Below the pieces are notes generated by a model. It saw only the letters and a program-made list of their open reading frames with translations. It had not been told where the DNA came from and ran no database searches. The position numbers were made by a program, and so were the translations under genes. Below are positions 6,661 through 11,812 of a stretch of DNA of 11,812 nt, one piece after another. How positions within the stretch are numbered: position 1 is the first letter of the stretch; each line of letters opens with the position of its first letter. Source of the DNA: Akkermansia sp. (GTDB lineage Bacteria > Verrucomicrobiota > Verrucomicrobiia > Verrucomicrobiales > Akkermansiaceae); assembly GCA_017379255.1 (NCBI GenBank), contig JAFNWZ010000306.1, positions 1-11,812 on the forward strand, in the 5' to 3' direction.

Positions 6661-7583
6661 AAGCACTTTTGACCAGCTGCCTACTGATACTTCCGCTCTG
6701 GGGGGCAGATTTTCCCTGGAGCTCCCAGGTGCCTGCAGACATAGCAGCAGCCTCTCTGCACCAGGATACCGTGCTGGACGAAATCCCCTGCAACTGGAGG
6801 CCACAGCTCACCCCCATCGTTGAACCACTGGTAAAAGATTGCACCACAGCCCGGGAAGCAGTGCTGCGCATTGCAGCAGAACTGAGCCGGGTCACCGGCG
6901 TGTACTATTCCACAGAGCGCCGGAAGCACAACATGAATGCCCTGGAGGCGCTGGCAGAAAAGAAAGTTTCCTGCACCGGGCAAAGCATCCTGCTGGTGTG
7001 CGCGCTGCGCAGCGTGGGAATTCCCGCCCGCGCCGCCGGAGTATTCACCTGGAACCACATCCGCGGCAACCACACCTGGGCTGAAGCATGGTTCGATGGG
7101 GCATGGCACATGATTGAATTCAACGAACGGGACTTCAACACCCCCTGGGTTCTGGATAATATCGGCATGCTCGACAGCACTCAACCAGCCCAGCGCATCA
7201 AAGCAGCCACGCCGCACGGTAAAGCCCAATGGGCTCCGCCCTCCCCGCTTTTTACACCGCTGCCGGCAGAAGATGTGACAGAGCGCTACCGTGACCTTGC
7301 GCTGCGCTGGTATCGGCAGAATGGCCAGGACGCCAACACTCAACGACTTCTGCTTGATATAAGACCCCGGACCAGCACCGGGTACATCGCAGAGCTGCTG
7401 GATGCATCCGGGAAAACCATAGATTCAGCAAAGCTCCCCACCACGGCCGATGATATGCGTTACCTGGCCCGGCTCTCGCTTCCGCGCCAGGGGAAATTCA
7501 CCCTGCGTATCAAGGGGTATACTAAACGCTTTCCTGTGAGCGCGTCTGATTCTGCCGTGCAGATACTCCAGATCGCTTATTAA
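6657..7583 (+). CDS. Secreted transglutaminase-like (papain-fold) protein
   Basis: A 308-residue exported protein. Residues 1-17 form a signal peptide (MKALLTSCLLILPLWGA); Cys8 is too close to the N-terminus for a normal lipobox, so I favour soluble export. The transglutaminase-like core spans about 60-165: catalytic Cys106 in KVSCTGQSILLVCALRSVGIPAR and His139 in GNHTWAEAWFDGAW. The third catalytic position, normally Asp four residues after the Trp, is Glu154 (W150-H-M-I-E). About 140 residues follow, the last 80 looking like a beta-rich domain (residues 225-308). Such bacterial proteins are usually proteases or amidases rather than cross-linkers; the substrate is unknown. The ATG overlaps the miaB stop by four bases, and GGTGAAG inside miaB could serve as a weak ribosome site. 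The gene ends tail-to-tail with rnc, the stop codons overlapping at 7580-7583. Confidence 0.85.
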   Translation: MKALLTSCLLILPLWGADFPWSSQVPADIAAASLHQDTVLDEIPCNWRPQLTPIVEPLVKDCTTAREAVLRIAAELSRVTGVYYSTERRKHNMNALEALAEKKVSCTGQSILLVCALRSVGIPARAAGVFTWNHIRGNHTWAEAWFDGAWHMIEFNERDFNTPWVLDNIGMLDSTQPAQRIKAATPHGKAQWAPPSPLFTPLPAEDVTERYRDLALRWYRQNGQDANTQRLLLDIRPRTSTGYIAELLDASGKTIDSAKLPTTADDMRYLARLSLPRQGKFTLRIKGYTKRFPVSASDSAVQILQIAY

Positions 7584-8263
7584 GCATCGAACAGTTTGAG
7601 CTCCAGCGCCAAGGCCGCTGCGGCAACCTCTGCCTTATGCTTGCTCTGCCCCTCTGCACAGCCTAACTCGCGGCCATTCCACATCACGCGGGCGCGGAAC
7701 GGGCCTGCCGGCTTATCCTCAGATACCAGCTCCACCGCATATTTGGGGCCTTCGCCATTGATTGACTGCAATTTTTCCAGCAGCTCCCCTTTGTAGTTGA
7801 CCGCAATGAGTGAATGGGCATTTTTCAAGCTCTCTTCCATCAATTTAAGCGTCACCTTGCGGGCAGCATTATAGTTGGAATCCATCATCACAGCACCTAT
7901 AACGCTTTCAAACGTATTCGCCAGCACAGATACCGCTTCGCGCCCCCCCGTTGCCTCCAGCTGCGGGCTGAGCGTCAACTGCTGCCCCCACCCCAGCTTC
8001 CGGCACAGCTCTGCCAGGTGGGCACGGCTCACAATCGCTGAGCGCATCTTGGTCAACGCGCCTTCATCCGCCTTCGGATAGAGGGAAAACAACTCGCGGC
8101 TCACCACCAGCTCCAGCACGGCATCGCCCAGGAACTCAAGGCGTTCGTAATTCAGGTTGGTGCTGCGCTTCTGGTCACTGCTGGGGTGGGTCAGAGCCTG
8201 CTTCATCCACACCTCATCCGTAAACACATAGTCCAGGCTCTTTTCGACAGCTGCTCTATCCAT
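7580..8263 (-). CDS. rnc: Ribonuclease III
   Basis: Double-strand-specific endoribonuclease that processes rRNA precursors and structured mRNAs; a cytoplasmic homodimer. From the ATG at 8263 it is 227 residues, the normal size. The catalytic domain shows the signature ERLEFLGDAVLEL with Glu40, Glu43 and Asp47 (equivalent to E38, E41, D45 of E. coli). The second acidic pair is ANTFE: Glu119 matches E117, but the position of D114 is Asn116, a change at a metal-binding residue. The C-terminal double-stranded-RNA-binding domain (about 155-225) has the KGELLEKLQ helix and the terminal GQSKHKAEVAAAALAL helix. An in-frame ATG at 8272 would add Met-Arg-Arg, but it overlaps the candidate -10 box, so I prefer 8263. 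The gene faces the transglutaminase gene, and its promoter region is shared divergently with the transporter operon. Confidence 0.95.
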   Translation of the reverse strand: MDRAAVEKSLDYVFTDEVWMKQALTHPSSDQKRSTNLNYERLEFLGDAVLELVVSRELFSLYPKADEGALTKMRSAIVSRAHLAELCRKLGWGQQLTLSPQLEATGGREAVSVLANTFESVIGAVMMDSNYNAARKVTLKLMEESLKNAHSLIAVNYKGELLEKLQSINGEGPKYAVELVSEDKPAGPFRARVMWNGRELGCAEGQSKHKAEVAAAALALELKLFDA

Positions 8264-8270
8264 GCGCCGC

Positions 8271-8299
8271 ATTCTATCACAACTTCCCCCACTTGGCTA
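8271..8299 (-). promoter_or_regulatory. Candidate leaderless promoter of rnc
   Basis: Read on the minus strand: TAGCCA (8299-8294), a 17-base spacer, TAGAAT (8276-8271), then seven bases GCGGCGC and the ATG at 8263. Initiation seven bases after the -10 would fall on the A of that ATG, giving a leaderless mRNA. A GGGGGAAG stretch in the spacer resembles a Shine-Dalgarno for the 8272 ATG, which is the competing reading. Confidence 0.45.
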
Positions 8300-8343
8300 G
8301 AGAAATAAGCTTCATACAAACGTCCTGCTCCACTGTAGGAATT

Positions 8344-8367
8344 AGAATAACTTGCTTTCAGAATAAC
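8344..8367. repeat. Pair of 8-base direct repeats upstream of the transporter promoter
   Basis: AGAATAAC occurs at 8344-8351 and again at 8360-8367, start to start 16 bases apart, ending seven bases before the -35 box of the transporter promoter. The position suits an activator or the divergent rnc/transporter control region. Two short AT-rich copies can also arise by chance. Confidence 0.35.
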
Positions 8368-8374
8368 ATTTAGC

Positions 8375-8402
8375 TTGCATAATCGGTAGCGTGTGCTACA
8401 AT
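8375..8402 (+). promoter_or_regulatory. Promoter of the amino-acid transporter operon
   Basis: TTGCAT (8375-8380), 16 bases, TACAAT (8397-8402), with TGC immediately before the -10 (extended -10, TGnTACAAT). The palindrome CCGCGCGCGG (8403-8412) follows directly. A small inverted repeat, GTAGC-N4-GCTAC (8386-8399), overlaps the -10 and could bind a regulator. The predicted start near 8409 leaves a leader of about 30 bases before the ATG at 8439. A GTG at 8391 lies inside this promoter and is therefore not the gene start. Confidence 0.6.
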
Positions 8403-8438
8403 CCGCGCGCGGGGCGTATCAACCCCGGGTTGTACAAC

Positions 8439-9959
8439 ATGAATAAAACACTTCATATTGTAGCAACTTTAGTTGCTTATGTCATGCTGGCCGTGTCTCC
8501 CGCCTGGGGCGCGGAATCCTCTGCCGAAGCTTCGCAGCAGACCTCCAAGCGCATCGCTTGTTTTGAAGATTTACGCGGCCGCGTTCTTGCCGTTCCCTCT
8601 TCCACCGTACAAGATATTTATGTGGAGGAACACTACCCGGATATCCGTCTCGACCGCTTTGATACCGAGGCTGACATGATGCTCTCCCTGCAGCAGGAAA
8701 AATGCGACGGAGCCATCATGGACGATGTCATCTGCTACGCACTGGTACGCAAGACCGAGGGCGTTACCATCCTTCCGGACAGTCCCGTCCCCCCCTGCCA
8801 GATGGGTATGGTATTCGGCAAACACAACGCCGGGCTCTGCCAGCAATTCAACGCCTTTATCGCCCAGCTGAAAGCCAGCGGTGAGCTCCAGCAGATTATG
8901 GATCGCTGGATCAAGCATTTCGACACGGCTGAAATGCCCAACCTTCCCCTGCCCACCCAGGGCGAGCCTATCCGCGTGGCCATGGAGCCCTGCACCGAAC
9001 CCATCGTCTTCATCAAGAACGAAAAGATTGCCGGTTTCGATGCCGAACTGGTGCAGCGCTTCTCCGTCTACATCAACCGCCCGGTGGAAATCGTGGAATT
9101 GGTGTACGATTCCCTCATCGCCTCCACCACCACCGGCAAGGCAGATATGGCCGCATCCGGCATCCTCATCACGGATGAGCGTGCCGAAAGCGTCCTTTTC
9201 TCCGACCCGTACTACGACAGCCACTCCCGCGTGGCTATCCTCACCAAGAACGCCGACGCCTCCATCATCAGCGGTAACGAAGGTGCGCAGGCACTGGGCA
9301 TCTGGGGCAGCATCCAACGCAGCTTCATGCGCAACATCATCGAGGAGCGCCGCTACATGCTCCTGTGGGACGGTCTGAAGGTCACCGTCTATATTTCTTT
9401 CTTTTCCGCCCTGCTGGGCACTATCCTGGGGGCATTCATCTGCTATCTGCGCATGAGCAGCTGCAAAATCTGCAGCAGCATCGCCAGGATATACATTGAT
9501 GTCATGCGCGGCACTCCCGTGCTCGTGCTCCTGATGATGATGTGCTACGTCGCCTTCACCCAGTTTGACAACACACCGGTGGCCATCATCACCTTTGCCA
9601 TGAACTTCGCCGCCTACGTCAGCGAAATGTTCCGCACCAGCATCAGCAGCATTGACAAGGGCCAGACCGAAGCCGGCATAGCCCTGGGCTTCTCACCCGT
9701 GCGCACCTTCTGCCACATTGTGCTGCCGCAGGCCGTGCGCCGCGTGCTGCCCGTGTACAAGGGAGAGCTCATCTCGCTCATCAAGAACACCTCCATTGTA
9801 GGTTACGTGGCCGTGGCAGACCTCACCCGTGCATCCTACATCATCCGCGGGCGTACCTTCGACCCCTTCTTCCCGCTTCTCATGGTGGCACTCATGTACT
9901 TCCTGATTGCCTGGCTGTTCACCTATATCCTTGACCGCATTGGCAACAAAGTCTGCTGA
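8439..9959 (+). CDS. Amino-acid ABC transporter: circularly permuted substrate-binding domain fused to permease
   Basis: Importer subunit of the polar amino acid (GlnP/HisM-like) family, 506 residues from the ATG at 8439. Residues 1-24 are a signal peptide (cleavage around AWG/AE). Residues 40-163 match the second half of a family-3 binding protein: [19 protein letters not shown], then the closing helix ending MDRWIKHF. Residues 178-271 match the first half: IRVAMEP...IAGFDAELV...[26 protein letters not shown]. In E. coli GlnH these halves occur in the opposite order. The ligand contacts fall at Asp95 and Arg248. The permease follows (about 308-505) with roughly five membrane helices and the ATPase-docking EAA loop EAGIALGF...IVLPQA (411-432). 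Six cysteines lie in the exported part. The first gene of a two-gene operon, with no Shine-Dalgarno. The amino acid carried cannot be read from sequence. Confidence 0.93.
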   Translation: MNKTLHIVATLVAYVMLAVSPAWGAESSAEASQQTSKRIACFEDLRGRVLAVPSSTVQDIYVEEHYPDIRLDRFDTEADMMLSLQQEKCDGAIMDDVICYALVRKTEGVTILPDSPVPPCQMGMVFGKHNAGLCQQFNAFIAQLKASGELQQIMDRWIKHFDTAEMPNLPLPTQGEPIRVAMEPCTEPIVFIKNEKIAGFDAELVQRFSVYINRPVEIVELVYDSLIASTTTGKADMAASGILITDERAESVLFSDPYYDSHSRVAILTKNADASIISGNEGAQALGIWGSIQRSFMRNIIEERRYMLLWDGLKVTVYISFFSALLGTILGAFICYLRMSSCKICSSIARIYIDVMRGTPVLVLLMMMCYVAFTQFDNTPVAIITFAMNFAAYVSEMFRTSISSIDKGQTEAGIALGFSPVRTFCHIVLPQAVRRVLPVYKGELISLIKNTSIVGYVAVADLTRASYIIRGRTFDPFFPLLMVALMYFLIAWLFTYILDRIGNKVC

Positions 9960-9991
9960 TTTTTCTGAACGTTCCTACCACTTTAGAAAAG

Positions 9992-11062
9992 ATGATTCAA
10001 ATCAAACACCTTCAGAAGAGCTTCGGCAAAATTGATGTGCTCACCGATGTGAACCTGAACATCAAATGCGGTGAGGTTATCTCCATCATCGGCCCCTCCG
10101 GCACTGGTAAGAGCACCTTCCTGCGCTGCCTCAACCTGCTGGAGCAACCCACCGGCGGCAGCATCATCATCGATGGAGAAGAAGTGCTCAACGGGCACAT
10201 CAACACCTCGAAACTGCGCCAGAAAATGGGCATGGTATTCCAGTCATTCAACCTCTTCAACCACCTTTCCGTGCTGGAGAACGTGTGCATCGGCCCGGTG
10301 AAACTGAAAGGCAAGAGCCGCAAGGAAGCCGAAGCCAAGGCCATGGAACTGCTTAAGCTCGTGGGCATGGCAGAGAAAGCCCACGCCATGCCCGATGAAC
10401 TCAGCGGCGGGCAGAAACAGCGGGCCGCCATTGCCCGCAGCCTCTCCATGGAGCCGGAAATCATCCTTTTCGATGAACCCACCTCCGCACTCGATCCCAC
10501 CATGGTCAGCGAGGTGCTCTCCGTTATCCGCGCGCTGGCCCGCCAGGGCATGACCATGGCCATCGTGACCCACGAAATGAGCTTCGCCCGTGATGTAAGC
10601 ACCCGCGTGGTGTACATGGACAAAGGTATCATTTACGAAGAAGGCACGCCGGAGGAAATCTTCGAGCACCCGAAGCGCGAACGCACCCGCGTATTCGTGA
10701 ACCGCATCCGGGATTTCCATTTCGCCTTCCACAGCCCGGATTACGACCGATTCCTGCTCAAATCCGAATGGCAGGCCTACTGCAACAAGTATTTCCTGAC
10801 CCGCGAAAGCATGCGCAAGGCCCAGCTCATCGGCAACGCACTCTTCCGCAACCTGCCGCTGGATAAAGGCACGCTGGACTTCTACTTCCGCTACTCGGAA
10901 CAGACCCGGGAAATGAGCATGGAAGTACTGCTGCCTTTCGGCACAGATGAGGTAGACCTGGAAAGCAGCCAGATTATCAAGGAACTCTGCTCCTCCGTTG
11001 AATCCAACATTGAAGATGACCGCGTGAAATACAAGCTCAAACTGCGCCACAGGAACCGCTGA
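9992..11062 (+). CDS. GlnQ-type amino-acid ABC transporter ATPase with extra C-terminal domain
   Basis: Cytoplasmic ATPase that powers the permease encoded 32 bases upstream. Residues 1-235 are a complete polar amino acid ATPase: Walker [10 protein letters not shown] (34-42), Q-loop Gln84 (MVFQSFNLF), signature LSGGQKQR (137-144), Walker B IILFDEP (157-163), D-loop SALD and H-loop His194 (VTHEM). Family members normally end near residue 240-250. Here about 110 residues follow (245-356), with an alpha/beta pattern: a helix ending in YCNKYFLT, a helix with [11 protein letters not shown], a strand with LDFYFRYSE, a strand with SMEVLLPFG, a helix with [12 protein letters not shown] and a basic C-terminal strand. 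The order loosely recalls a degenerate GHKL/HATPase-like fold; that is tentative. It probably senses something or regulates transport. The ATG has no clear Shine-Dalgarno. A strong terminator follows 21 bases after the stop. Confidence 0.93.
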   Translation: MIQIKHLQKSFGKIDVLTDVNLNIKCGEVISIIGPSGTGKSTFLRCLNLLEQPTGGSIIIDGEEVLNGHINTSKLRQKMGMVFQSFNLFNHLSVLENVCIGPVKLKGKSRKEAEAKAMELLKLVGMAEKAHAMPDELSGGQKQRAAIARSLSMEPEIILFDEPTSALDPTMVSEVLSVIRALARQGMTMAIVTHEMSFARDVSTRVVYMDKGIIYEEGTPEEIFEHPKRERTRVFVNRIRDFHFAFHSPDYDRFLLKSEWQAYCNKYFLTRESMRKAQLIGNALFRNLPLDKGTLDFYFRYSEQTREMSMEVLLPFGTDEVDLESSQIIKELCSSVESNIEDDRVKYKLKLRHRNR

Positions 11063-11083
11063 TTCATCCCCCCATTTTCACAC

Positions 11084-11119
11084 ATGCACCTCCAGCCTGC
11101 CCTGGAGGTGCATTTTTTT
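11084..11119 (+). terminator. Rho-independent terminator of the transporter operon
   Basis: A perfect 12-base-pair stem, ATGCACCTCCAG (11084-11095) pairing with CTGGAGGTGCAT (11102-11113), a six-base loop, and a run of seven T (11113-11119). It lies 21 bases after the ATPase stop codon. No matching A-run precedes the stem, so it should act on the plus strand only. It separates the transporter unit from purM. Confidence 0.93.
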
Positions 11120-11164
11120 CGTTCAGCTCTTGCCTATCAGTTGGAAAAAGAGAGCAGAATCGGC

Positions 11165-11193
11165 TTGCCAAACGGGGGGTTCTCATGTATAAT
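11165..11193 (+). promoter_or_regulatory. Promoter of purM
   Basis: TTGCCA (11165-11170), an exact 17-base spacer and a consensus TATAAT (11188-11193). It is directly followed by the alternating GC palindrome TGCGCGCGCA (11193-11202). Transcription would begin around 11200, about 10 bases before the first purM ATG. This is the best match to the sigma-70 consensus in the window. Confidence 0.75.
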
Positions 11194-11210
11194 GCGCGCG
11201 CATCCAAGCG

Positions 11211-11812
11211 ATGATTCAAGCTATGTCCGGCAATCTCACTTACAAGCAGTCCGGCGTCGACACTATTGAGGCGCAGTCTTTCGTTTCTGATATCAGTGCA
11301 CACGTCAAGCGCACGCAGAAAAACCGTCAGCTTTGCAATGCTTTCGGCCTCTTTGCGGCAGCATACGACCTTTCCTCCTACAAGGAGCCCGTTATCGTAA
11401 CCGGTACGGATGGCGTAGGCACCAAGACCGAAATCCTCTTCGACATGGATATGCTCGAAACCGCCGGTAAGGACCTGGTGGCCATGAATGTGAATGACCT
11501 GCTCACCACCGGTGGCGATCCACTCCTCTTCCTTGACTACCTCGGTATTTCCAACCTCGAAACCGAGCGTCCCCGCATCACCCGTCTGGTGGCCGGTATG
11601 TGCGATTACCTCGAAAGCTGCAACTGCATCCTGGCCGGTGGCGAAACCGCTGAAATGCCCGGCGTTGTGCCCGAGGGTCTGGTGGAACTGGCCGGCTTCA
11701 GCATCGGCTGCGTGGAAAAGAGCGAAATGATTGACCCCAGCCAGGTGGCCGTGGGCGATATCCTCATCGGCTACCCCAGCGATGGTTTCCATGCCAACGG
11801 CTGGAGCCTCGT
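11211..11812 (+). CDS. purM: Phosphoribosylformylglycinamidine cyclo-ligase (AIR synthetase), 3'-truncated
   Basis: Cytosolic enzyme of de novo purine synthesis that closes the imidazole ring: FGAM + ATP gives AIR. About 200 of the usual 340-350 residues are in the window; the frame is open at the right edge. Hallmarks are LTYKQSGVD near the N-terminus, VIVTGTDGVGTKTEI (61-75), DLVAMNVNDLL (88-98) followed by FLDYL, the ATP-site motif GGETAEMPG (143-151), and VEKSEMID...GDILIGYPSDGFHANGWSL at the break. Two in-frame ATGs are possible, 11211 and 11223. The second would begin MSGNLTYK, closer in length to E. coli PurM. I give the longer form because both lie downstream of the promoter. Neither has a Shine-Dalgarno. 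The gene has its own promoter and is isolated from the transporter operon by a terminator. Confidence 0.96.
   Translation, partial: MIQAMSGNLTYKQSGVDTIEAQSFVSDISAHVKRTQKNRQLCNAFGLFAAAYDLSSYKEPVIVTGTDGVGTKTEILFDMDMLETAGKDLVAMNVNDLLTTGGDPLLFLDYLGISNLETERPRITRLVAGMCDYLESCNCILAGGETAEMPGVVPEGLVELAGFSIGCVEKSEMIDPSQVAVGDILIGYPSDGFHANGWSL

Noticed and set aside
4990..6804. A 604-codon open frame on the minus strand
   Set aside because: It lies opposite fau, miaB and the start of the transglutaminase gene, which all have clear family motifs. Its translation is His/Gly/Ala-rich with no recognisable domain, a typical antisense shadow in GC-rich coding DNA.
8391..8438. GTG at 8391 as the start of the transporter gene
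   Set aside because: It lies within the promoter just before the -10 and would put 16 charged residues ahead of a perfect signal peptide that begins at the ATG at 8439.
8439..9260. Two complete tandem binding domains, as in GlnP
   Set aside because: The segments are only about 125 and 95 residues long, and each matches a different half of the family with no overlap, so a single permuted domain is the better reading.
8571..9317. A 248-codon open frame on the minus strand
   Set aside because: Antisense to the binding-domain half of the transporter gene, low complexity, no domain, no start signal.
10244..11050. A 268-codon open frame on the minus strand
   Set aside because: Antisense to the ATPase gene, whose Walker and signature motifs are intact; the shadow has no recognisable features.
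11064..11792. A 242-codon open frame on the minus strand at the right edge
   Set aside because: It runs antisense through purM and across the terminator; purM in the plus frame matches the AIR synthetase motifs.

Overview
The window looks like chromosomal DNA from a Gram-negative bacterium with moderately high GC. My best guess is the Verrucomicrobiota/PVC group, possibly an Akkermansia-like gut organism. The clues are the style of the small membrane and laccase-fold proteins, a near absence of Shine-Dalgarno sequences before the start codons, and exported proteins with classical signal peptides. No 16S gene or other decisive marker is present, so the taxonomy is inference. I see no mobile element, tRNA, rRNA or CRISPR, and no gene-free stretch longer than about 180 bases.

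Layout. (1) 1-3348, plus strand: the 3' four fifths of valS, then two small tightly spaced genes of unknown function. One encodes a two-helix membrane protein with a paired CxxC zinc-ribbon-like motif; the other a small secreted helical protein. (2) 3349-7583, plus strand: a 182-base regulatory gap with two promoter-like sequences and a palindrome. It leads into a compact run of marR-type regulator, pgeF-like laccase-domain protein, 5-formyltetrahydrofolate cyclo-ligase, miaB and a secreted transglutaminase-like protein. (3) 7580-8263, minus strand: rnc (RNase III), tail-to-tail with the transglutaminase gene, the two stop codons overlapping. (4) 8344-11119, plus strand: a self-contained unit of promoter, two transporter genes and a strong intrinsic terminator. 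(5) 11165-11812, plus strand: a good promoter followed by the 5' part of purM, cut by the window end.

The most unusual item is the amino-acid ABC transporter at 8439-11062. The first gene fuses a substrate-binding domain to a permease, but the two halves of the binding domain are in swapped order. The part that is normally C-terminal (lobe 2 plus the end of lobe 1) comes first, and the normally N-terminal lobe 1 segment comes second, just before the membrane domain. Both residues expected to hold the amino acid (an Asp in the first half, an Arg in the second) are present, so this reads as a working circular permutation rather than debris. Its partner is a GlnQ-type ATPase with an extra C-terminal domain of about 110 residues. 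The pair has its own promoter and terminator and needs no separate binding-protein gene.

A second theme is gene expression. Most starts lack a Shine-Dalgarno sequence. Promoter-like elements before rnc and miaB put the start codon 6-7 bases after the -10 box, which suggests leaderless mRNAs. Two other promoters share a -10 box followed by a CGCGCGC discriminator. An ATTACG-N6-CGTAAT palindrome between the -35 and -10 of the marR promoter is a plausible autoregulatory operator.
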